Positions 12,979 to 23,672 of a stretch of DNA of 64,000 nucleotides are shown piece after piece (the stretch's first letter is position 1; every line of letters starts with the position of its first letter). The stretch lies in assembly GCA_947510165.1 (NCBI GenBank), contig CANNSB010000007.1, positions 17,637-81,636 on the forward strand, given 5' to 3'. Made by a program: the position numbers and the translations under genes. The notes beneath the pieces are model-generated. The model searched no databases, was not told where the DNA came from, and saw only the letters and a program-made list of their open reading frames with translations. This DNA comes from an uncultured Clostridia bacterium (lineage in GTDB: Bacteria > Bacillota > Clostridia > Oscillospirales > Ruminococcaceae).

Positions 12979-13928
12979 TTAAATATTCTCCTTACTATAT
13001 AAAATAAATTGACTTTCCATAAAAGAAAAAATGGTAGTTTTAAGATAACTTTTAAGGTTATTTATCTTATCAAATCCTACCCTTTTTATATAATCTAAAA
13101 ACTCTATTATATCGCAACTATTTATCTTATCAATAACCTCTACAAGTTCAGATTTATGGTGGATATGGTTGTGCATTTTGGTCGTATCATAATATTTCAT
13201 CTCGGTAATAGATTGTACAAGAATATCTATAAATTCTTTTGTAGTGTTAAAAGCTTTTCTATTTTCAATTAAAAATTCATATTCAATCTGATATTTTATA
13301 TTATCAGATATATGTTTAGTTGCTTTTTTCTTTTGAGTTTTATAAGCATTAATTTTATCTTTTGTTTGTTTGATTTTATCGTTAACCATTTCAAGAAGTT
13401 TGTTTTTAACCTTTATATTTCCATTTAACTTTTTAAGAAAATCCTTTTGTTTTTGGGCATAGGTTTTTTTAGCATTGATATTTTTGTTTACTTTATTTTC
13501 ATCTTTTTTAGCATCTTTGGGAAGTTTAACATAGATGATATTAGCTTTGTTATGGCTTTGAGGTAGATCATCGATTAGTCCTACAGAAGATAACTCTTTA
13601 AATGTTTTGGTCGCTTTATTTCTTCCACAGTTTAAAATATCTTTAGCTTCATCTCTAGTCATAAAGACATATACCCTACCCTGTTTATCTATAAAGTGAC
13701 TTGAAATTGATAGTTTTGTTCTATTAAGAAGAATACTGTATAATATCTTTGCTTCTGCTGAGATTTTTTTATAGATTGGGTTTGTAAATATAGCCGATGG
13801 TATTATGTTATATGTAAAATTATACTCCATCTTCCCTGTTATATAGTTGTTATTTTTCATAGTAATTCTCCTTAATATTTTGGTTTAGGACATAAAAAAA
13901 GCAGGATAGAAATTAATCTATCCTGCTT
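12726..13928. repeat. 1.2 kb direct repeat, left copy
   Basis: Matches 61537-62738 almost base for base (offset 48811), covering the truncated ASCH-like gene, the whole RepA gene and the hairpin upstream of it. The only difference I noticed is one extra A in a homopolymer near 13894. Left boundary falls at the TTTCTAAAATAGG of the ASCH-like gene, right boundary just after the TCCTGCTTT hairpin. Confidence 0.9.
12979..13860 (-). CDS. RepA_N-type replication initiator (left copy)
   Basis: 293 aa, identical in sequence to the protein at 61790-62671. The N-terminal ~110 residues match the RepA_N winged-helix initiator domain (IIPSAIFTNPIYKKISAEAK, LSISSHFIDKQGRVYVFMTR, DILNCGRNKATKTFKELSSV). A Lys-rich coiled segment (about 120-180) and a C-terminal helical domain follow. 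Initiators of this family start theta replication of Gram-positive plasmids and are also carried by integrated elements. Good RBS (AAGGAG). Two identical copies about 49 kb apart imply very recent duplication or gene conversion. Confidence 0.85.
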   Translation of the reverse strand: MKNNNYITGKMEYNFTYNIIPSAIFTNPIYKKISAEAKILYSILLNRTKLSISSHFIDKQGRVYVFMTRDEAKDILNCGRNKATKTFKELSSVGLIDDLPQSHNKANIIYVKLPKDAKKDENKVNKNINAKKTYAQKQKDFLKKLNGNIKVKNKLLEMVNDKIKQTKDKINAYKTQKKKATKHISDNIKYQIEYEFLIENRKAFNTTKEFIDILVQSITEMKYYDTTKMHNHIHHKSELVEVIDKINSCDIIEFLDYIKRVGFDKINNLKSYLKTTIFSFMESQFILYSKENI

Positions 13929-13929
13929 T
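13898..13929. terminator. Hairpin, AAAGCAGGATAGA stem
   Basis: Perfect 13-bp stem with loop AATTAA, A-rich on the left and T-rich on the right, so it can act in both directions. It lies between the HerA gene and the rep gene, which are both transcribed leftward, and would insulate rep. Same hairpin at 62707-62739. Confidence 0.7.
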
Positions 13930-14096
13930 GTTTTTGTTTTATCTTTACAAAGTTTTATATCTTTTAAAGTTAGAGTATCATTTGTATATAGTCTATATAT
14001 GAACTAAACTCTTTTCCTGTTAATTATATGAATTTACTGTTTAGGATTACTCCTGACATTTTGAAATATGAAAATTCCTTAATATTATCAAATTTA

Positions 14097-15935
14097 CTAA
14101 TTTTGCCACAGTTTATTTAAATTAGCATTCTCACTGTTAGGCTGGTAATTATCATCTAATTTATCTACAGAAACAACAATAGGAAAATTTACTCCTGTGC
14201 CAGCTACTACACAAGTTCCCGGAGGAAAAGATGGAATCAGTTCTATAGAAGTACTATCCAAAAAAGATAATGTATTAGATAATATTTTTAAATCTTTGTC
14301 GCTAACTAGTCTATGTATAAAGTAATTATGTAGTTGAGATAATATTGTCTCTGAAATGTCTGAAGGTTTTTGACTAGATATTGTTAAGAAAACTCCAAAT
14401 TTTCTACCCTCTTTAATTATTTCCTCAAATGTTTCTAATCTAAAATCTTTCCAAGATTCACTTTCTCTTGTTGAATTATGTGAAAGAATATTATGAGCTT
14501 CATCTATTATTATATGGAGCGTTTTTTCTACAGATGACTTTTTATGTGTTTTTTTTATGTTATCATAATTAGATTTACATATAAGCATAGGAAGAATTTT
14601 TTTAAAGTTTAAATCTACATTTTTAAGTGAGAAAACTTCTATTTGATTATCTTCTATTACTTTATCTTCTATTTGTATATACTTACACATATCGTCTATT
14701 CTTTTAGATATGCGAGATATTAAAGGGGATATATTCTTTTCAAAAAACTCTCCATATAATATAGCTTCTGTTTGAGCTGTAACGAAACATAAAAAGCTGA
14801 ATTGATTTAATATATTAGAATTAGACTCTTTAAAATTTAAATCATTTATATTAATATACTTCTTAAGCTCAGTATAGCTATTAATGTAATTCTTTGTATC
14901 AGTATCAGTATTAGTATTATAATATAATTTATTTGTATTAGTATTAATTTTAATATTTTCAATATTTTTAATATTTTCAATATTTTTAACCTTTTTATCT
15001 GAATTAAAAAAAGTTTCCAGTAATTTGATTAACTCAGAGGGTTTAAACATTTTAGGGTTATCACAAATTGCTTTTAACAATTTATTTATTTCATCCTTAT
15101 AATCTTTAGTATTTATATTTTTATATTTTTTAATAACTCTTTCTAAAAAAGGTTTTTGTGTTTTTTCTGTTGCATCGAAAATAATGCTCCAAAATGTAAT
15201 ATCTTCTATAATTGATTTATCAAACGATATTTTATCTATATCAGATCCTAATTTATAGTATTTCAATTTAATATCATCAAATTTAAAAGAGTTTTCATAT
15301 TCCTCATTAAAGTCTATAATTAAAATTTTTGCTTTAGCTTTAAAATTTTCACTATCTTTATAATGGTTAATAAGATCTCTAAAAATTTTTGCTAAGGTAT
15401 TCGACTTGCCACTTCCTGTGTTCCCAAAAACACCTATATGTGAACAAAAAATATTTTGTATATCAATTTTTGATTGTATATCCTTATTAAAAAAGTGGGA
15501 ACCAATAGTTAATGCACTTTTTGTATCTCTAATATCATAATTATAAATTTTATACAACAAATCATCATCAACTAGTAATGCATAAGAATGTATACTGGGA
15601 AGTTCAGATAAACCTCTATAAAATTTATTGTTTTCTATAAATCCTATAACAGAAGCTATAGCTGTTCTATTTATTTTTTCTGAAGTAGAGTGTAGTTCAT
15701 CTTTTATATAATTTAAATTTTCTGTAATATCTTCTTCTTGTATTTTACAAATTATCTTTTTATATCCTTTTATGATTTGTATAAAAGTTCCTGAAGATAT
15801 ATTTTTTATTAAAGTACCATCATATAAAAGATAATCATGATGCATATTGTTAAAAACACCTATTGTTATTTTACTATTTTTAATTTTTATTACTTTACCA
15901 ACACTTAAAATATTATTATTCAAATCAGATGTCAC
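14097..15935 (-). CDS. HerA-family ATPase of SIR2-HerA defence
   Basis: 612 aa. N-terminal HerA/HAS barrel-like part, Walker A GNTGSGKSN (about 171-179), Walker B HIIIDEAHNIL (about 474-484), and the HerA signature SSQKPSDISETILSQLHNYF followed by HRLVSDKD. A hexameric DNA-translocating ATPase that in defence systems assembles with SIR2 NADases. It starts at GTG 15935, overlapping the end of the SIR2 frame by 11 nt, a translationally coupled pair. Residues about 316-350 are a low-complexity Asn/Thr/Asp/Ile insertion coded by simple DNA repeats, unusual for the family. Intact, but its partner carries an ochre codon. Confidence 0.85.
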   Translation of the reverse strand: MTSDLNNNILSVGKVIKIKNSKITIGVFNNMHHDYLLYDGTLIKNISSGTFIQIIKGYKKIICKIQEEDITENLNYIKDELHSTSEKINRTAIASVIGFIENNKFYRGLSELPSIHSYALLVDDDLLYKIYNYDIRDTKSALTIGSHFFNKDIQSKIDIQNIFCSHIGVFGNTGSGKSNTLAKIFRDLINHYKDSENFKAKAKILIIDFNEEYENSFKFDDIKLKYYKLGSDIDKISFDKSIIEDITFWSIIFDATEKTQKPFLERVIKKYKNINTKDYKDEINKLLKAICDNPKMFKPSELIKLLETFFNSDKKVKNIENIKNIENIKINTNTNKLYYNTNTDTDTKNYINSYTELKKYININDLNFKESNSNILNQFSFLCFVTAQTEAILYGEFFEKNISPLISRISKRIDDMCKYIQIEDKVIEDNQIEVFSLKNVDLNFKKILPMLICKSNYDNIKKTHKKSSVEKTLHIIIDEAHNILSHNSTRESESWKDFRLETFEEIIKEGRKFGVFLTISSQKPSDISETILSQLHNYFIHRLVSDKDLKILSNTLSFLDSTSIELIPSFPPGTCVVAGTGVNFPIVVSVDKLDDNYQPNSENANLNKLWQN

Positions 15936-17001
15936 CTTTTTTCTTATTATATTCAGTTTTTGTAATCGTTCCCAAAAAAGAGTTGAATTTATCTAATGTA
16001 AATTCATCTTTGTATGTTATAAAAGTAATATTAATTAGTTTATTATCAAATTGTTCTTCATAAGACATAACGTCATTTTCTTCATAGCAAACAATGAATA
16101 CTAATAAGCTAGGATTTATAAGGGCTCTTTTAGTTATACTTAAAATATGCTCATCTTTAAAAGAGAAACCAAATACAATTAATATAGAATTAGGTATTTC
16201 TAATTTTTGAGCATATATTCTTAAAAGTTGGTAATATTCATTTTATAATAATGTTTGATTAAATTTTCTTTTTGAAGGTAGAACGATATTAAATATATTT
16301 TCTTTATCTTCATATTGATCTATAAGTGAATCAGATGTTAAAAAATTTTTTTCATCTTGAGACAATATGTTTCTATAGTATATTTTATCGTCTTTAACTT
16401 TTGTTTTCCATGATAAAGAACCATGTAATTTTATAATATTAATTAATGTTTTTTCAGTTTCTTTATTTGATAACATAGATGTGTTATATATTCTTTGTCC
16501 AAATAACTGTGTATCAAATTCTGGTTCTAATTTTCCTAAAAAACCATCTATATAATCTACATGGTTTTTTTCGCATGCATATTCTAAACACATATCATAA
16601 TTTGTGGTAAATATATTAACTTGTTTATCTATAGTATAGGACATTCTGTTATATATAAGGTCGTTAATTGTTTTTATAAAATCACTTTGCTTTTTAATAA
16701 CACCATTTTGATTTTCATTAATAGATTCTTCTAAACTCTCTTCAAAACACTTTATTGCTGGTTCAATACTATTTTTAAAAAAAATTTCTAATAATTCATT
16801 TCGATTTTTATCTTGATTTTCATTAATATATTTTTCTAAATTTTCTTCCAAATCTTTTTCTAGTGGCTTTGCTATCCCACAAGAAAATCCAGATCCAATT
16901 AAAAAATTTATATTACAATTTTCAAAATATTTTGTTATATGTAAACTTTCATCCTTATCATCAATAGAATATTTAATTATATTATTTTTCCTATCCTCCA
17001 T
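15925..17001 (-). pseudogene. SIR2-domain NADase with in-frame ochre
   Basis: From ATG 17001 (RBS GGAGGG) the frame encodes NINFLIGSGFSCGIAKPL (NAD-binding), NIFTTNYDMCLEYAC and IIKLHGSLSWK, hallmarks of defence SIR2 proteins. It meets TAA at 16243-16245 and continues in the same frame NEYYQLLRIYAQKLE ... ILIVFGFSFKDEHI to TGA 15925. The downstream part is the conserved end of the SIR2 domain, so truncation at residue 252 would remove core structure. Together with HerA it forms a SIR2-HerA (NAD-depleting anti-phage) pair that is probably inactive unless the stop is misread or an error. Confidence 0.8.
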
Positions 17002-17031
17002 AAAACCCTCCGTATATTATTTATTGAGATA

Positions 17032-17037
17032 ATTATA
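17032..17037 (-). promoter_or_regulatory. Extended -10 for SIR2-HerA
   Basis: TGATATAAT on the minus strand 30-40 nt upstream of the SIR2 RBS, with no convincing -35 hexamer. Confidence 0.4.
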
Positions 17038-17091
17038 TCATAAACAATACACGACATTATTTTACAAATTAGTGACAATAGTATGATTTTT

Positions 17092-17265
17092 TTATTTAGT
17101 ATTTTTCTCAAAATTACGTTGTCTATAACCCTCGATTCTTTTCTTAACTGTAGCATTTGATTACTCGATTCCTTTTAGTTTTATTAGATCGGTACTATTC
17201 TTGACAAGTTGATTTATACGATTCAAGCAAGATATATTTACATTTTTAATTATTATTTCTAACAT
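17092..17265 (-). pseudogene. Small unrecognised ORF split by ochre
   Basis: ATG 17265 follows GAGGTGG. The frame reads MLEIIIKNVNISCLNRINQL ... KLKGIE, TAA (17161-17163), then SNATVKKRIEGYRQRNFEKN to TAA at 17092; 57 residues if read through. Basic C-terminus. No family recognised. It lies between the SIR2 gene and a terminator that closes the helicase relic. Confidence 0.45.
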
Positions 17266-17320
17266 TTATACCACCTCTTTAGTTGTATTTATTTTTTCAT
17301 TTCATGATTACAGAAAATTA

Positions 17321-17352
17321 AAAAAGAGTATAGAAATTTCTATACTCTTTTT
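17321..17352. terminator. Bidirectional terminator
   Basis: AAAAAGAGTATAG stem, loop AAATTT, complementary arm ending in a T run. It sits just downstream of the stop of the helicase relic (17364), which is transcribed leftward. Confidence 0.8.
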
Positions 17353-17363
17353 ATTTATTTATA

Positions 17364-19960
17364 TTATATTCCTCTATTTTTCGAAGTAGTTTCTTCTGAT
17401 ACATATTCTTCTCTAGATATATCTACTTTATTAATTTCTATATTTATCTTGTTTAATTTTTTTATTTTATCAATTAAAATATCTTCCTTTTCAAACGGTT
17501 TAGATACCATTTCTTTTGCTACTATTAAGTCTTTTTCTAATTTGTTAAGAGATGAAATTTTATAAGAAAGATCTTTATCTAATTTTAAATTAATATTCTC
17601 TATTCTTGTGATATTTCCAACAGGACTTTCTGCTAGAGGTATACTATAGCTATGATTACCTTTCATAATTAGCTTGATATTATGAAAATCAATTCTAATA
17701 CACTCTAGATTAAAGTTGTGATAGTTTCCAAGTTTTTCTTTACCACCTATTTGAACTTTTAAAAATAAATCTTTAAGCACTTCAAAACAAGTAACTCTTT
17801 TAAGATATACTTTATTTCTTAAATTAATACTAAAATCTTTAAGAATACTAGTATCAAACTCTTTAATATCAGCTTTAATATCATTGATAATATCTTTTGT
17901 TTTGATTATTAAGTTAGGGTTAAATTTTATTTTATCTCTATAGATTGATAACTCTTTTATATATGATGACTTTAAAATATTAAGTTTTTTAACATCAATT
18001 TCAAGTTGCATTTTCCCTTTAATAAGTGGATTACCGCAGGCTATAGCTTTTATTTCCGAAAAATTAAGTATTGTATCATCTATATCTTCACAACTTCTAA
18101 CACCTATTTTATTTGTTATTATCTGACTTATAAAGGTTTGTTTTTGTTCTTGTATCTGCCACAGATAGATATCAAATGTAGACTTTGTTACATACTGATA
18201 TACCTCAACTTCCTTATACATATTCCCCTGTCTTTGTATTCTTCCGTTTCTCTGTGCTATATCAGATGGTCGCCAAGGACAGTCTAGATGATGTAAAGCT
18301 ATCATTCTATCCTGAATATTAGTCCCAGCACTCATCTTTGAAGTTGAACCTATAAGAACCCTTACCTCTCCACTTCTACACATCTTAAATAGTTCATCTT
18401 TTGCTTTATCCGTTTTAAAATTATGTATAAATTCAATTTCTTCAGGTTTCATCCCTTTATCAACTAAATCTTTTTTAATGATATCATACATAACAATACC
18501 AAAATCAAGGAAAACAGTTTGAAAACCTCTGTTCTTTTCTTCTCTTTTATATATTGAGTATACATTTTCAGTAAGCTTATAGACCTTACTACTATCTCTA
18601 TCTACGACTGCTAAAGGGTCAAGTATCCTATGGTCTATCGCTATTGCTTTTCCCTCCATTGTTATTTTTAACATATTATCAATAGCTGGATCTATACCAC
18701 TTTTAACAGCTTCTGCTCTTTTAGATAACTGTTTAATATACATCATAACTTCATAACTAGCCTCTACTGATATAACTATCGGTTTACCAGTTTTCAATAT
18801 AGGTCTTTCTATATCTAAATCTTCAATCATCTTTATATCTGCAACTTGATGAAAAAGTTTTGTGAGTTCAGTCATATTATGAAACTTACAAAACCTAGAT
18901 TTCATTCGATAACTATTACCATCTGTAGATAGTTCAAGATTATCTTCTATTTCTCCAAACGTAGACGCCCATCTATCAAAATGATACACACCTAAATCCT
19001 TCAAAGCATCAGGTTGTAGATATCTTTGCATCACATACAGTTCTGTTATAGAATTTGTAATCGGTGTTCCTGTTGCAAAAACAACCCCCTTTACCATTAT
19101 TTTTCTCTGTTATATATTTGGTTTTCATGAGAATATCAAAAGATTTTTTAGCTCTCGTAGTTCCAACTCTAGCAACATTAGATAGCTTTGTATAAACATA
19201 GCAATTCTTATAATTATGTGCTTCATCAACAAATAAATAATCTATACCAAGGTCTTCAAAGTCTATAAGGTCGTCTTGTTCATTTAACTCATTTTCCAAA
19301 GATTCTATCTCTTCTTCTAATTTCATTTTTTGTGTTTCAAGTCTTTTTACAGAAACTTTATTATTATCTTCTAAAAGCAGACTACTAATAGCCTCTTTTA
19401 AAATTTCCAACTCTAAATCTAACTCATTATACAAAAATGTCCTAGATACGGGTATTTTTTCGAACTGTGAAAAGGATATAATAACTGCATCATAATCTCC
19501 AGTCGCAATTTTAGATATAAGTTTCTGGCGATTTTTTCTCTCAAAATCTTTTTTTGTTGCCACTAAAATATTAGCAGTAGGAAAAAGGGTAAGAAATTCT
19601 TTTCCCCATTGTTCCGTTAAATGGTTTGGTACAACTTGGGTATATATACATTATCCCCGTTAAATTTTCTTACAACATTAACATTAAATGTATCGTTATA
19701 TATCTTTTCTATAGTTTTGTTTTTTTCTTCATCATTTATTATATAATTAATAAACTCATTTTTTATTATCTCTTGTTTTTCTCGTACTATTTGAGTTTCC
19801 TCAAAATTAACTGTTTTTTGGGTTTTCTGTCTTCCTTTATAATTGTTTTATAAACAGTTGGAGATTTCAAATTAAGCGTATCTTCAATAATATAAATTGA
19901 ACCTGAATGAGTACCACCAACTTCACTATTTGTTTGAATGATAATAATTAAGACCTTATC
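17364..19960 (-). pseudogene. SNF2-like helicase part of conjugative-element methylase/helicase
   Basis: C-terminal half of the >2000-aa DNA methylase/helicase proteins of Tn1549-type elements. Order: degraded start near 19960 (YIIEDTLNLKSPTVYKT), TEQWGKEFLTLFPTANILVA, DYLFVDEAHNYKN (DEAH box), GVVFATGTPITNSITELYVM, then IGSTSKMSAGTNIQDRM and CPWRPSDIAQRNGRIQRQGN (helicase motifs V and VI). Frameshifts occur at a run of five C/G at 19085-19089 and near 19640, plus degraded sequence above 19700. The methylase half is at 20896-21260, separated by an inserted plus-strand gene. Inactive. Confidence 0.85.
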
Positions 19961-20091
19961 CATTAAGTGTTTAATAATCCTTATTCTAAATTATATTTCT
20001 AATTATAAAATTTAAAGAATCCATTATTTAACTCTGAAATATCAGGTTAAATACATTATTTTAATTTTGTTTAATCTCTCTCCAAAATTAA

Positions 20092-20120
20092 TTGACTACG
20101 GAAATTAATCGTAGTATACT
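20092..20120 (+). promoter_or_regulatory. Promoter of the DUF5626 gene
   Basis: TTGACT (20092-20097), 17-nt spacer, TATACT (20115-20120), about 96 nt upstream of the ATG at 20216. Confidence 0.65.
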
Positions 20121-20215
20121 AGCCTACAAACGCCCATAAAATTCAACTCATAAGACTGAACATTTATACTATAACAAATATTAAAACAAATAAAAATAAA
20201 TAATGTGGAGAAAAT

Positions 20216-20731
20216 ATGTTAAAATTAAAAAAAATATTATCTATAGTCATAACAGTAGTTTGTTTTGTAGTTTTCAACGTAAATGTTATCGCTTCAGCTA
20301 ATACTAATGATGATGTCATAAATATAGTAACAACTACCTTTAATTTAAGTTCACATGTTACACAAGAACAAAAAATAACATTAGCCAATGGTTATGAAGG
20401 AATAGTAGGATTAGAATTTATTGAGCCAACTATAGAATCGTATATGACAAATGATTTAAGTAACAGAACATGGAAAATTTATTTTTATGGTGTTGGAATC
20501 AATATACATTATTATATTAATATTCATGATTCCAAAATAACAGACGCATATGGTTTATCATTTTTTAATATAGGTTGGGCTGTTCAAGATAGTTCATTAA
20601 CTTACACCTCTAAAAAATCAACTGGATACTTGAATTGCTTTTATGGAGTAGGAAGTATTGGAATATCATCAACTTTTAGATTAAACGCTACTATATCAGG
20701 TAATAAATTAATAACAAGTTTTACAGGTTAG
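20216..20731 (+). CDS. Secreted DUF5626-like protein
   Basis: 171 aa with a signal peptide (MLKLKKILSIVITVVCFVVF, cleavage near VIASA). The C-terminal half (KIYFYGVGINIHYYINIHDS, KITDAYG, FRLNATISGNKLI) resembles DUF5626, a small secreted beta-rich family of unknown role. RBS GTGGAGAA. It lies on the opposite strand inside the broken methylase/helicase, with its own promoter and a small membrane-peptide gene 4 bp downstream. Intact, so probably a later arrival than the decay of its surroundings. Confidence 0.7.
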   Translation: MLKLKKILSIVITVVCFVVFNVNVIASANTNDDVINIVTTTFNLSSHVTQEQKITLANGYEGIVGLEFIEPTIESYMTNDLSNRTWKIYFYGVGINIHYYINIHDSKITDAYGLSFFNIGWAVQDSSLTYTSKKSTGYLNCFYGVGSIGISSTFRLNATISGNKLITSFTG

Positions 20732-20735
20732 TCGT

Positions 20736-20825
20736 ATGGTGTTTTTAATACAGTTATTACCAATTATTATAACAGCTTCTATTATTATTTTGGTAATAAT
20801 AATAATAAAATCAAGAAAAAAATAA
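20736..20825 (+). CDS. Small single-span membrane peptide
   Basis: 29 aa, begins MVFLIQLLPIIITASIIILV and ends KSRKK: one hydrophobic span with a basic tail. It starts 4 bp after the DUF5626 gene, so it is likely co-transcribed and translationally coupled. No obvious separate RBS. Possible immunity or localisation partner of the secreted protein (inference only). Confidence 0.5.
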   Translation: MVFLIQLLPIIITASIIILVIIIIKSRKK

Positions 20826-20895
20826 CAACTTCACAAAAATATAATTTAAATGTACGTAATTAAATTAATAAATAAAATTTATAGTATAATAAAAA

Positions 20896-21260
20896 ATAAC
20901 GACTATCTTTTTTATCAAGTGTTCCTGTAGAAGTGATAAAAGCAAGTAGCCCGTTTGGTTTTAATTTATCAAGTATTTTTCTAAAAAATAATCATGAATA
21001 TATAATGAATTATTATACCCTTTGTCAGATATTTTAAAATCTCCAAAAGGAATATTGGATATAGATAAATCAAAAAGATTATCAGGATAATTACTATCCT
21101 GATAACCTTTTATTTCTATATTTACAGATGGATATAAAGCTTTTGCTATTTGCCCTGTAACAGGCTCTATCTCAACTCCGTATAGCGTTGTTTTAACCGA
21201 TAGCTCTTTAGGTATACTTCCAAAAAAGTTACCTATACCCATACTAGATTCTATTAAGTT
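20896..21260 (-). pseudogene. Methylase part of conjugative-element methylase/helicase
   Basis: GIGNFFGSIPKELS, LYGVEIEPVTGQIAKALYPS and SNIPFGDFKISDKGY match the N6-adenine methylase segment (NPPF-like motif, here NIPF) of the large Tn1549-type proteins. A one-base shift in an A run near 20975 puts KILDKLKPNGLLAFITSTGT in another frame. Both ends are lost. Same original gene as 17364-19960. Confidence 0.75.
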
Positions 21261-21392
21261 CGTGTCTTTGATACAATGGCAAATTGCCTTATACTCTGAT
21301 ATTTTGGGTTGAACTCTGACATTTTGAGTTTTAGGGCATAAAAAAAGCCCTAACCACTTGGGTTAAAGCAATTTACATAATATAGTTTTTTG

Positions 21393-23560
21393 CTAAGAAG
21401 TAGACTTATTTAATTCATTAAGATAATCAATGGCATCGTTAATTTCATCAAATCTTTTTCGATGGCGTTTTTCTTGGATTGTTTTCTCAACTGTGAATTT
21501 GATTTTATTCCCCTTTTTCTCCTTGTATAAGTTTTGAATTTTATCAATAGGAGTATCATAATCATAAAGTTGAATCTCTAAGCTTTTAGCTGTTATCAAC
21601 TATTTTTGCATTAATTTTGGTTGTTTTACTTGCTTCGTTGTCATGCTACTATTTATCAATTTTTGAAGGTCTATTCCTGTATTCATCTTAGAATAAATTG
21701 AACAAACTACAAAAATTTTTCTACCCGCAAAATCAACGTATTTTTCTCTTCCTTTCGAAGCAGGAATGTGATGATGCCCATGCATTATCCCAATAACATT
21801 ATATTTTTTAAATATCTCATACAAACCATCCACCAAACAGCTATTTTCAGATTTGTAAGATTTACTTTTAGGAGAAAGTATACTTAATTCATTAAATAAC
21901 GGTGCATGAGAAACTATTACTGTAGGTGTACTAAAATCTTCATTAAGCATTTTTTTAAGTTGAGACTTCATAAATTGTTCTGCTTCGAGCTTTCTTTTTA
22001 CTAAAGCAACAGGTACTGTCAAGCCCATATATCTAATCCCTTAATAACAAAGCACATCATTGTTAAGGATAGTCATATTTGGAAATCTTTTAGAAAGCTT
22101 ATTTTTTATCACTTCATAGAATTGACTGCTACCTGTTGGAAGGTATGTCCAAGATGCGTCAGGAAAAAGAAATAATAGTTTGAACCAAAACAATTCTCTA
22201 AATTCGCTAAAATCACTCAACTGCTTATCATAAAGAAACTCATTGATTTAATTCTTATAAGAATTAAAAAGTTTTGTTACTTCTGTTTCGAGAAGGTAGC
22301 CTCCGGTACTAATACTTTTTATTTTCTCTTGAACTTCAATTTGGAATTCAAGAAATCGATTATCATTTTTTAATGAAACGATATCTGAGAGTTCATGATT
22401 TTCAATTACTATTACCCCATTAATACGTTCGTCTTTGACCACAGAATCAGAAATATCACCCGCAAGAATATTGAAGTTGTCATTCTGAAATGGTAAATAC
22501 CCATCAACAGAATGAATATCCGAAACAACATTAATCAAATTATCATTATGTGTTGGCAGCACATTCTCAAACATTGGATCTAATAATCGTGGATCAATAC
22601 TATGAGCAATATAATTTTTCCTCACTTTTTGCAATGCTGTACCAACCTCTGAACGTAACATCGGGGTTGAAACAGATGTCATATAATTATCTACTGCCAT
22701 TAGCTCTTTGCTAATTTCAATTTGTGTTTTATCTGGTAGCAAGTTCAAATTTAAATTTGAATAGTTCGAAAGATAAACTTGTCCATATATTGAATTTGTA
22801 AGTTCATTGTTTTTGAAATTTTCTATCAAAGTAACTCTCTCACCATCAGTCGCTATTGGTAATTCTCTAGTAGCTTCTATAACAAATTTTAAGTACTCTA
22901 TTAAATATCCAGTAATTCCAGTGTTTAAATTAACGTAATATAGAAATTTTCTAGGAAGATTCGCTGACAAAGGTCCCGTTTCATCATGTTGAAGCATTCT
23001 GACTAAGATTTGCATCATAAATACTGGTTGATTAAAAATCTCGTTATAATATTCATCTGTATTAGATAGAGGCTTTTCAACCTGTTTTAATGACTGTTTT
23101 ATATAACTAATTAGATTAGGTTTGTGCATTTCAAGATATTGTTTTGTTGATTCTGGATAAAGCAAAGTTAAAATAGCAGCTCTTTGTATATAATTTCTTC
23201 CAGTATCATAAGGAATAGCAGAATATACTATCTCATCTTTTTTTGTATTATCATCTTCTGCTCATTAAGGTTGTACACAACGTTAAAATAATTCCCTTTT
23301 TGAATAATTTTATTGACTGGACGTCTTCTATTCTCTGGAAACAACTCAAACAATTCATAAAGCCCATCAAAAATTGTTATAGTATTTTGAACGATAGATA
23401 CACCCAAAGTACATCTAAGTTTCTTAGCTTCTTCTTTAGATTTTTGTAACCTGTCTTTTGACCGATCGTCCACAATGCCTTCAAAATTTTTGTCTTTAAA
23501 TTTATTTTCTAAATAATCAATATAATTTTCCAAATATTCAAGTTTTCTTAAATCATTCAT
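21393..23560 (-). pseudogene. Calcineurin-like metallophosphoesterase, multiply broken
   Basis: Start ATG 23560 behind AGGAGG (MNDLRKLEYLENYIDYLENK). A ~430-residue unknown N-terminal region shifts frame near 23260. The phosphoesterase core follows: INVVSDIHSVDGY, FNILAGDISDS, VIENHE, a second frameshift near 22247, FPDASWTYLPTGS, an in-frame TAA near 22042, then TVIVSHAPLF and IGIMHGHHHIPAS. A TAG at 21600-21602 is followed in the same frame by 67 more residues to 21393. The metal-binding motifs (SDIH, GDI, NHE, SHAP, HGHHH) are all recognisable, so decay is recent. Confidence 0.7.
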
Positions 23561-23672
23561 AGACTTACCTCCTAACACTGAATTTATTTACTTAATTATA
23601 ACACGGTGTATCTTCTAACTGAATGTACAAAGTAAAGCAATCACTATTAATCGACTGTTTTAAGATAATTTA

